From Bacteroidia bacterium (GTDB lineage: Bacteria > Planctomycetota > Phycisphaerae > Phycisphaerales > SM1A02): a DNA stretch of 5,054 nucleotides. Each line of letters opens with the position of its first letter. Positions within the stretch are counted from its first letter, which is position 1. Position numbers and translations under genes: made by a program. The stretch is taken from NCBI GenBank assembly GCA_030054235.1, contig JASGCG010000144.1, positions 1 to 5,054 on the forward strand, given 5' to 3'. Positions 1-5,054 of this stretch are shown here, piece by piece. Below the pieces are notes generated by a model. The model was given only the letters and a program-made list of their open reading frames with translations. It did not search any database and was not told the origin of the DNA.

Positions 1-516
1 GAAACCGGCGCGCAGGCCTCGCGCACGCATCGCGTCGGCGAACTCGCGCGCGACGTCGCGGCCCTGGGGCGAGATGTTGGTGCCGCCGGCGACCGCGTTC
101 GCCAGCGAATAGGCCTGCTTCGAGTTAAAGAGCGTGAAGCCGTCGTGGTGCTTCGACGTCATGACGGCGTAGGACATGCCCGCTTCCTGCGCGAGCTCGG
201 CCCATCGGTCCGCGAAGCCCGCATCCGGCACGAAGCGCGGCTTCATCTGCCGTGCGTACTCGGCGCACGGCACCGCGGCCCAGTGCTGGATCCACTCCGC
301 ATAGTGCTGCTCGTATCGCTTGCCATCCCAGAAGCCGCCCGCGGGCGAATACAGCCCCCAGTGGATGAACATGCCGAAGCGCGCATCGCGCCACCACGCC
401 ATGCGCGCGTCGCGGTCACTGGCCCAGAGCGCGATCTGCTCGACTTCGGTCGGGGGCGCGGGGGCCTGGGCCATCATGGCGGCGGACAGGACGATGGCGA
501 GGCTGGTGCAGGGCAT
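1..516 (-). CDS. Alpha-L-fucosidase (GH29), N-terminal part, gene runs off the left edge
   Basis: This is a predicted exported glycoside hydrolase that removes terminal alpha-L-fucose from glycans. The 172 visible residues start at the ATG at 516-514 and stay open to base 1. Residues 1-18 form a hydrophobic leader ending near AMMAQA, consistent with a signal peptide, though it lacks the usual basic residue near the N-terminus. The GH29 family shows in WWRDARFGMFIHWGLYS (residues 42-58) and SKHHDGFTLFNS (121-132); the HW and HHD residues belong to the fucose-binding pocket in known members. The catalytic Asp lies in the part outside the window, so activity cannot be judged. In-frame GTG codons at 543 and 552 are possible earlier starts, but they put residues ahead of the leader. 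No strong Shine-Dalgarno is visible (GGATCC lies just upstream). The fic gene ends 43 bases upstream on the same strand, so read-through from it is possible, but a functional link is unlikely. Confidence 0.9.
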   Translation of the reverse strand, partial: MPCTSLAIVLSAAMMAQAPAPPTEVEQIALWASDRDARMAWWRDARFGMFIHWGLYSPAGGFWDGKRYEQHYAEWIQHWAAVPCAEYARQMKPRFVPDAGFADRWAELAQEAGMSYAVMTSKHHDGFTLFNSKQAYSLANAVAGGTNISPQGRDVAREFADAMRARGLRAGF

Positions 517-559
517 GGATCCAAGATAGATGGCGGCCTGCACACCCGCCACGCCAGCG

Positions 560-1162
560 TCAATCGACGGCCTTCGCAAACCGCTTGTGCAGCCGAAGCA
601 GCGGACCGAGATCGCCCTCATCCGCCGCGCGCAACGCATCGAGATACTCGCCCCGGATCAGGCTGGTGCCTCCGATCGATGCTTCGGGCCAGTGCACCAA
701 AGGAAGCCCGCTCCGCCGAAGCCAGATGCTGCCGAGCATTCGCGACCAACGACCATTTCCGTTCACGAACGGATGGATCTGCACGGCACGATGGTGCAAG
801 CGAGTCGACTGCTCGAGTGCACCCATGCCCGACCGTTCCCACGCGCGAAGATCATCGATGAGCCCGTGCATCTCAACCTCGATGCGGTGCGCCGGGCTGC
901 CGATGTTGGTCTCGTGCCGGCGGTACGACCCGGCCCACGTCCACACGTCGCCGAACATCTGCCGATGCAGCGCCCGAAGCCACGGCTCGTCGAACGGCGC
1001 CACGCGGGGTGTCGGGCGCGACGCGAGGTAGCGGACCACGGCTCGACGAATGTTCTCCGCCTCGCATGCGTTGAGCTCGGAGACGGTGCGGATGGACGGA
1101 TCACGCAGCCCAGACACGTCTGGAAGCGGCGTCTGTCCCGGGATCGATTCACCACCGAGCAT
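560..1162 (-). CDS. Fic-domain protein, mobile mystery protein B type (likely toxin)
   Basis: Fic proteins transfer AMP or another phosphate-containing group onto target proteins and often act as toxins. This one has 200 residues from the ATG at 1162-1160. The core motif is HPFVNGNGRWSR at residues 130-141, with catalytic His130, the anion-binding GNGR loop and Arg141. Position 134 is Asn instead of the Asp/Glu found in most AMP-transferases; as I remember the mobile mystery B family (TIGR02613), Asn is usual there (HPFPNGNGR). Two other stretches fit that family: ELNACEAENI (29-38) near the N-terminus and FGDVWTWAGSYRRHETNIG (70-88), the flap region that docks the target. The length matches the family. 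The ATG shares one base with the stop of the HTH gene upstream (TGATG), so translation is probably coupled; a TTG at 1165 is a weaker alternative start. No signal peptide or membrane segment is seen, so the protein is cytoplasmic. The target and the transferred group are unknown. Confidence 0.9.
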   Translation of the reverse strand: MLGGESIPGQTPLPDVSGLRDPSIRTVSELNACEAENIRRAVVRYLASRPTPRVAPFDEPWLRALHRQMFGDVWTWAGSYRRHETNIGSPAHRIEVEMHGLIDDLRAWERSGMGALEQSTRLHHRAVQIHPFVNGNGRWSRMLGSIWLRRSGLPLVHWPEASIGGTSLIRGEYLDALRAADEGDLGPLLRLHKRFAKAVD

Positions 1163-1545
1163 CAATCGGCCCAGAGGCGCCGGCGCGACCCGGCGAGCAG
1201 TTCGTGGTACGAGCGTTCGACGAGCCTGCGGTACTCGGCGTCGTCCACCGCCTGCGCCTCCAGCGCACTGGTTCCCTGCACCACGCGGGCGATGCCTTCC
1301 GCCTTCAAGCGCGCTTGCTCGCGGACCATCTCATCGACGTCCTGCGGATCAGAGGAGATCGGCGAACCGAGCGCGCGTGCGATCGCCACGACATGCACGA
1401 ACGAAGCTTCGCCGAGTCGGCCCCCAAGAATCCGTTTCACGGTGGGCTCGGGCACCCCGCTTCGGCTCGAGAGCACCGCGAAGGTGAGGCCAAGGTCCCG
1501 GCGGCGACGGTCAAGTCCGGCATGGGTGATGGGGGCGGCGATCAT
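1162..1545 (-). CDS. XRE-family helix-turn-helix protein, likely antitoxin/repressor for the Fic gene
   Basis: This 127-residue protein (from the ATG at 1545-1543) has a lambda-repressor-like helix-turn-helix: a basic first helix (LDRRRRDLGL, 11-20), then LTFAVLSSRSGVPEPTVKRI (20-39), with VPEPTVKRIL as probable recognition helix, and a closing helix near FVHVVAIARALG (49-60). The C-terminal half is charged and helical, ending in RSYHELLAGSRRRLWAD. It has none of the Arg-Gly-Trp signature I associate with mobile mystery protein A, the usual partner of this Fic family, so it looks like a different antitoxin class. Its stop overlaps the fic ATG by one base. Start choice: the ATG at 1545 follows a -10-like TATGAT (1557-1552) by six bases and would give a leaderless message. 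A GTG at 1587 has a fair Shine-Dalgarno (AAGGA, 1598-1594) but adds an odd AT-rich, hydrophobic 14-residue extension. I prefer 1545. Its roles as autorepressor and Fic neutraliser are inferred from gene order. Confidence 0.75.
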   Translation of the reverse strand: MIAAPITHAGLDRRRRDLGLTFAVLSSRSGVPEPTVKRILGGRLGEASFVHVVAIARALGSPISSDPQDVDEMVREQARLKAEGIARVVQGTSALEAQAVDDAEYRRLVERSYHELLAGSRRRLWAD

Positions 1546-1606
1546 AATGGTATCATATACGATCCAATACATATAGAGTTCGATCACTTTTGATCCTTTT
1601 TGTCGG
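1546..1606 (-). promoter_or_regulatory. AT-rich promoter/operator region of the XRE-Fic pair
   Basis: This stretch is far richer in A and T than anything else in the window. Read on the minus strand, TATGAT at 1557-1552 is a good -10 match. It ends six bases before the preferred ATG, so transcription could start at or next to the start codon. No convincing -35 lies 17 bases upstream. The -10 sits inside GTAT-N3-ATAC (1550-1560), a small inverted repeat that could be the HTH protein's operator. CATATA recurs at 1554-1559 and 1570-1575 on the plus strand, 16 bases apart, and CGATC at 1560-1564 and 1581-1585. Autorepression is inferred from similar XRE toxin-antitoxin units; no transcription start is proven. 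Confidence 0.5.
1582..1595. repeat. Inverted repeat GATCA-N4-TGATC
   Basis: Perfect 5-base arms (1582-1586 and 1591-1595) flank a 4-base centre. It lies upstream of the putative antitoxin promoter and overlaps the GTG alternative start. It could be a second operator half or an activator site. On the plus strand it is followed by five T residues (1597-1601), but the stem is too short and AT-rich to make a convincing terminator. Confidence 0.4.
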
Positions 1607-1871
1607 GCGTGGACTGGCCGCCACCCGGGCTCCGGGAGGACGCCACCAAGCCGACGCCCGAGCCCCGGGGCTTCTGCCAGCGCACCTTCGGACCGAGACG
1701 CTCCATCGAGCGGCCTTCAGGGACCGGCTGGTGGCCGTCGCTCACGGAGCGCCCGACCTGTCTTGATCCGCTGCACGTCCATCGACGCCGACCGCACCGA
1801 ATTGTTGGCGGCGCTCCACGATTTGGACTTGAGCAGGGATACCTTCGAAGCCACACTTGGAGGTCATGACC
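1607..1871. other. GC-rich stretch without a confident gene
   Basis: The XRE-Fic unit and the small plus-strand gene are divergent, and this stretch lies between them. I found no recognisable protein, RNA gene or mobile-element end. It contains two compact GC-rich dyads: CCCGG-GCT-CCGGG (1624-1636) and the perfect 12-base palindrome AGCCCCGGGGCT (1661-1672). Neither is followed by a T-run. Open frames crossing it have arginine- and proline-rich translations typical of non-coding GC-rich DNA, except for a modestly better-looking frame at 1763-1882, listed separately. It should also hold the promoter of the 1872 gene, but no clear -35/-10 pair is visible. Confidence 0.5.
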
Positions 1872-1882
1872 GTGGCACCTGA
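1763..1882 (+). CDS. Possible small upstream ORF overlapping the 1872 gene (doubtful)
   Basis: This frame could encode 39 residues from a TTG codon. Its second half reads like protein (DRTELLAALHDLDLSRDTFE, then a Gly-rich tail) and ends in TGA at 1880-1882, eleven bases into the next gene. Such an overlap would allow translational coupling, with the GGAGG at 1859-1863 lying inside this frame. Against it: no ATG or GTG start, no Shine-Dalgarno before the TTG, and no family I recognise. The frame is open back to about 1577, which is not surprising at this GC content. It may instead be the remnant of a longer gene. Confidence 0.2.
   Translation: MIRCTSIDADRTELLAALHDLDLSRDTFEATLGGHDRGT
1859..1863 (+). 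promoter_or_regulatory. Shine-Dalgarno GGAGG that decides the start at 1872
   Basis: GGAGG lies eight bases before the GTG at 1872 but only two before the ATG at 1866, so spacing favours the GTG. It is one of the strongest ribosome binding sites in the window. Confidence 0.6.
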
Positions 1883-2111
1883 TCAGCTCCGCAGCGCGCT
1901 TCGTGCAGCACCGTTCGTTCCCTTTCGACTGCACCTGGTCGACCAGCGGGCGCTCGACGTGCCGCATCGCGAGTTCGCGTGGCTGATTCCGTCGGGGCGA
2001 ACGGTCTATGTCGCCGCCACCGATGCCGACGCCGCAGAGACGATCGATGTGTCGCTCATCGTCTCGCTCGCTCCGATCAGCAACACGTCGCGCGGACCTC
2101 GATTGGCCTGA
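1872..2111 (+). CDS. Small hypothetical protein, family seen in planctomycetes
   Basis: Function unknown. The 79-residue product begins APDQLRSALRAAPFVPFRLH and continues with LDVPHREFAWLIPSGRTVYV and a C-terminal TIDVSLIVSLAPI. The pattern (amphipathic start, 'PFxPFxxxL', 'VPHxxF', then 'GRTVxV' and an 'IDxxxIxSL' strand) matches small hypothetical proteins I remember as abundant in Planctomycetota, apparently a compact beta-rich fold. It has no signal peptide or membrane segment. The GTG at 1872 is eight bases after a strong GGAGG (1859-1863), the best spacing; the ATG at 1866 is only two bases from it, and the TTG at 1857 overlaps it. It converges on pyrE with 28 bases between the two stops and no hairpin terminator visible there. 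No partner gene suggests a role. Confidence 0.7.
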   Translation: MAPDQLRSALRAAPFVPFRLHLVDQRALDVPHREFAWLIPSGRTVYVAATDADAAETIDVSLIVSLAPISNTSRGPRLA

Positions 2112-2139
2112 GTGCCAACGCGAGCCGAGCGCGGCGGAC

Positions 2140-2802
2140 CTACTGCCCCGCCGCGCCGTACTGCGCGCGGTACGCAGCGATGCGGCTGCGGTCGGCATCG
2201 GTCAGGCGCGAACCCAGATGCTCCACCACCTCGTCGATCGTGACGATGGCGGCCGTCGGCATGCCGAACTCGTGACCGACCTCGGCGAGTGCCGTGCGTG
2301 TCGATGACTCGCCCGCTCGCTCCTGCCGGTCGACCGAGACCACCAGACCCGCCAGCGACACGCGCGCCGCCGCACGCAGCACGGGAACGGTTTCGCGGAT
2401 CGACGTACCGGCGGTGGTGACGTCCTCGACGATCAGCACGCGGTCCCCGTCCTTCAGGCTCCGGCCCACGAGCACGCCACCCTCGCCGTGGTCCTTCGCT
2501 TCCTTGCGGTTGAAGCAGAACTCGACCTCGCGGCCTCGCTCGGCGAACGCCATCGCCACGGCCACGACCAAGGGAATGCCCTTGTACGCGGGACCGAAGA
2601 GGCAATCGAAGCCGCCCGGGAACGACCGCTCGATCGCATCGGCGTAGGCCCGACCGAGCTCGACCAGGTGGACACCCGAGCGGTACCGGCCGGTGTTGAC
2701 GAAGTACGGCGTCTTGCGGCCGCTCTTGGTGGTGAAGTCGCCGAAGGTGAGCACCCCGGCATCGACCATGAAGTCAATGAAGCGCCGCTGGCTGTCGTGC
2801 AT
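2140..2802 (-). CDS. pyrE: Orotate phosphoribosyltransferase
   Basis: This enzyme catalyses step five of pyrimidine synthesis: orotate plus PRPP gives orotidine 5'-phosphate and pyrophosphate, in the cytoplasm with magnesium. From the ATG at 2802 it has 220 residues, the usual length. Visible signatures are TTKSGRKTPYF (24-34, orotate and PRPP contacts), GPAYKGIPL (70-78), the mobile catalytic loop NRKEAKDHGEGG (98-109) with its Lys and His residues, and the PRPP-binding loop VLIVEDVTTAGTS (122-134) with the paired acidic residues Glu126-Asp127. SVDRQERA (156-163) follows, as in PyrE. The frame is open upstream to a possible start at 2856, but that part overlaps the preceding gene and lies outside the family. 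The Shine-Dalgarno is weak. It starts 20 bases after the CstB-like gene on the same strand and is likely co-transcribed with it. No other pyrimidine gene is present. Confidence 0.95.
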   Translation of the reverse strand: MHDSQRRFIDFMVDAGVLTFGDFTTKSGRKTPYFVNTGRYRSGVHLVELGRAYADAIERSFPGGFDCLFGPAYKGIPLVVAVAMAFAERGREVEFCFNRKEAKDHGEGGVLVGRSLKDGDRVLIVEDVTTAGTSIRETVPVLRAAARVSLAGLVVSVDRQERAGESSTRTALAEVGHEFGMPTAAIVTIDEVVEHLGSRLTDADRSRIAAYRAQYGAAGQ

Positions 2803-2822
2803 GGGGTCGATGCTAACCGCAG

Positions 2823-4271
2823 CTACCGCACGACCACCGGGCACGACTTCTCCCACGCGAGCATGCCGCCGGCCATGTTCGTGCAGTCGTAGCCGTGACG
2901 CTCGAGCAGCGAGCAGGCCCGCGCCGAGCGCGCCCCGCTTCGGCAGTGCACCAAGATGTGGCGATCACGCGGCACCTCGGCCAGGCGCGACAGCAGCCGC
3001 GTGTGCGCGATGTTCAGCGCGCCATCGATCGCGCCCTCGCGATGCTCAGCAGCGCGACGCACATCAAGGACGAATGGCTTCGCTGAGCCGATCATGCTCT
3101 GGGCCTGGTCGACACTGACCTCCTTGGTCGTCGCGAGCGCACCGCCCGCGGCGGCGAACGCCTCGATGTCCTTGGGTTCGCACCAGCCCTGAAAGCGGTC
3201 GAGGCCGACGCGGATCAGATCACGCACCGCTTCGTCGAGCCGGGCGGCCTCGACGATGAGCAGCATCGGCTCATCCTCGGCGATCAGTGAACCCGCGTCG
3301 GTGTTGAAGGTCGAGGCCAGCGGCAGGTGCAAGGCACCCGGCAGGTGACCGGCCTTGAACGCCGTCCAAGACCGGGTGTCGATGATCGCCACCTTGGAGC
3401 CATCGATGGCCTTGAGCCCATCCAGCCCGATGCGCGAAGGCTTGGGGATGCCGCCCCCGCCAGCGATGCCAAGCACGCGCGGCCCCATCTTGTTGTCGCG
3501 CTTCATGCGCGCGAAGTAGAGCGGCGGCTCCGGCTGCGCATCGAGGATGAAGTCGACGAAGCCCTGCTCGGTCTTCGCTGCGAGGACCGAGGGATTGAAC
3601 CGCTTCTCGTAGCCGACCGTCGTCGTGGGCACCGCGCCAAGCGCCTTGCCGCACGCGCTGCCGGCACCATGCGCCGGCCAGATCTGCAGGTAGTCGGGCC
3701 ACTGCATGAACGTGCGCACGCTCGCGTGGAGCCGGTGCGCCGAGGCATCGGCGACACCCTTGATGCCCGCAGCGGATTCGAGCAAGTCAGGGCGACCGAG
3801 ATCGCCGACGAAGACGAAGTCGCCGGTCGCCACGCCCATGGGCTGGTCGGCGCCGCCGCCACGATCGGTCACCATGAAGCAGAGGTGCTCGGGCGTATGG
3901 CCCGGCGTGTGCACCGCCTTGAACTCGATGTTGCCGACCATGAACGTGTCGCCGTCCTTGAGCAGGCGGTGGTCATAGGAGCCGCCGCCTGAGCGCTGGT
4001 CGAGCCAGTGGTACTTCCAGTCGGCGTCACCCTCGTCGGAGACGTAGATGCGGGCGCCCCGCTCGGCGAGCTCGCGCCCACCTGAGACGAAGTCGGCGTG
4101 GATGTGCGTCTCGGCGACGGCCACGATCCTGAGCCCGTTGGCCGCGGCGACCTGCTCGTAGCGATCGACGTCGCGCTCGGGGTCGATCACGATCGCCTCG
4201 CCCGTGCGCTGGCACCCGATGAGGTAGGCGGCTTCAGCCAGCTTTTCGTCGTAGATCATCCGCATGAACAT
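2823..4271 (-). CDS. CstB-like persulfide dioxygenase-rhodanese fusion (MBL, pseudo-rhodanese, rhodanese)
   Basis: The predicted 482-residue cytoplasmic enzyme oxidises persulfides with a non-haem iron site and moves sulfur with a rhodanese Cys, as in sulfide detoxification. Residues 1-245 are a metallo-beta-lactamase fold with ETHIHADFVSGG (His56, His58, Asp60), HTPGHTPEH (His125 the likely metal ligand), GDLGRPDL (Asp157) and PAHGAGSACGK (His201), the ETHE1/persulfide dioxygenase pattern. Residues 283-365 are a first rhodanese-like domain (VAIIDTRSWTAFKAGHLPGA) whose active-site loop reads LLIVEAARLDEA, without the catalytic Cys. Residues 385-478 are a second rhodanese with the loop HCRSGARSARA (Cys443). 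Active dioxygenase, Cys-less middle domain and active C-terminal rhodanese is the layout of staphylococcal CstB. The ATG at 4271 has AGGAG seven bases upstream (4283-4279); the frame extends further but the extra sequence reads antisense to katG. It lies 143 bases after katG and 20 before pyrE. Substrate preference is not readable from sequence. Confidence 0.88.
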   Translation of the reverse strand: MFMRMIYDEKLAEAAYLIGCQRTGEAIVIDPERDVDRYEQVAAANGLRIVAVAETHIHADFVSGGRELAERGARIYVSDEGDADWKYHWLDQRSGGGSYDHRLLKDGDTFMVGNIEFKAVHTPGHTPEHLCFMVTDRGGGADQPMGVATGDFVFVGDLGRPDLLESAAGIKGVADASAHRLHASVRTFMQWPDYLQIWPAHGAGSACGKALGAVPTTTVGYEKRFNPSVLAAKTEQGFVDFILDAQPEPPLYFARMKRDNKMGPRVLGIAGGGGIPKPSRIGLDGLKAIDGSKVAIIDTRSWTAFKAGHLPGALHLPLASTFNTDAGSLIAEDEPMLLIVEAARLDEAVRDLIRVGLDRFQGWCEPKDIEAFAAAGGALATTKEVSVDQAQSMIGSAKPFVLDVRRAAEHREGAIDGALNIAHTRLLSRLAEVPRDRHILVHCRSGARSARACSLLERHGYDCTNMAGGMLAWEKSCPVVVR

Positions 4272-4414
4272 GGTGGTGCTCCTGTCAGACCCATCGCCTT
4301 CGCGATCATGGTTCGAGCCCGCCAGACTCGTTCGGGTTCCAAACGCGGTCGTGATCTTGCGCACGCGATTTCGAGCAGGCGCGGGCTGTCCAACCGCCGA
4401 CGCTCCCACCGACG
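4272..4414 (-). other. Gap between katG and the CstB-like gene, with a possible hairpin
   Basis: These 143 bases hold no gene. They contain the AGGAG ribosome binding site of the CstB-like gene (4279-4283) and an imperfect dyad: GAGCCCG (4315-4321) and CGGGTTC (4333-4339) pair with one G-U wobble as plus-strand RNA, or one mismatch as minus-strand RNA, across an 11-base loop. No T-run follows, so it is not a clear terminator for katG. No CsoR/CstR-type operator (an ACCCC...GGGGT dyad) is visible, and I could not identify a sigma-70 promoter. Confidence 0.4.

Positions 4415-5054
<640 letters not shown>

Noticed and set aside
1582..1601. Rho-independent terminator (dyad plus T-run)
   Set aside because: The stem is five base pairs with few GC pairs, and no plus-strand gene ends just before it; an operator is more plausible.
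1600..1869. Plus-strand 89-residue frame across the gene-free stretch
   Set aside because: Its composition is rich in Pro, Arg and His, it starts at a TTG without a ribosome binding site, and it shows no recognisable motif.
1584..2198. Minus-strand 204-residue frame
   Set aside because: Most of it lies antisense to the 1872 gene, its translation is low-complexity Arg/Ser/Gly, and no domain is visible.
2803..2856. Longer pyrE start at 2856
   Set aside because: It would overlap the preceding gene and add 18 residues absent from PyrE proteins; the ATG at 2802 gives the normal length.
4311..4340. tRNA-like T-arm (GGTTCGAGCCC)
   Set aside because: The bases flanking the loop do not form a 5-base T-stem, and no acceptor, D or anticodon arm can be drawn around it on either strand.
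4300..4345. Extracytoplasmic sigma-factor promoter (GGAAC box) before the CstB-like gene
   Set aside because: A GGAAC is present on the minus strand, but no matching -10 at the right distance could be identified.

Overview
The window is a GC-rich bacterial chromosome segment with an accessory toxin-antitoxin-like pair set among metabolic genes. I suspect Planctomycetota, possibly the Phycisphaerae. The reasons are high GC, a secreted-type GH29 fucosidase, and a small protein of the 'LRxAL-xxPFxPFxxxLxDxRxxxVPH' type that I associate with that phylum. This assignment comes from memory of such genomes and was not tested.

Layout, left to right. (1) 1-516, minus: N-terminal 172 residues of an alpha-L-fucosidase whose gene continues past the left edge. 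(2) 560-1545, minus: a two-gene unit, an XRE-type helix-turn-helix protein followed by a Fic-domain protein of the 'mobile mystery protein B' type. The stop and start share one base (TGATG). (3) 1546-1606: a conspicuously AT-rich stretch with short inverted and direct repeats, the likely promoter/operator of that pair. (4) 1607-1871: a GC-rich stretch with no confident gene. (5) 1872-2111, plus: a small conserved-looking hypothetical gene, the only confident plus-strand gene. (6) 2140-5054, minus: three genes in one direction. In transcription order they are katG (C-terminal part only; its 5' end is beyond the right edge), a three-domain metallo-beta-lactamase/rhodanese protein resembling the persulfide dioxygenase-sulfurtransferase CstB, and pyrE.

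How the genes fit together. Catalase-peroxidase and a persulfide dioxygenase/rhodanese next to each other suggest handling of peroxide and reactive sulfur. The 143-base gap between them leaves open whether they share a transcript. pyrE starts 20 bases after the CstB-like gene and is probably co-transcribed with it, although pyrimidine synthesis has no obvious link to sulfide. The XRE-Fic pair looks like a self-regulated mobile module. Its most interesting points are the Asn in the Fic motif where most AMP-transferases carry Asp or Glu, a near-match to a Fic self-inhibitory motif in the N-terminal helix, and an HTH partner that does not resemble the usual mobile mystery protein A as I remember it. 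I found no tRNA, rRNA, CRISPR array, insertion sequence or transposase.
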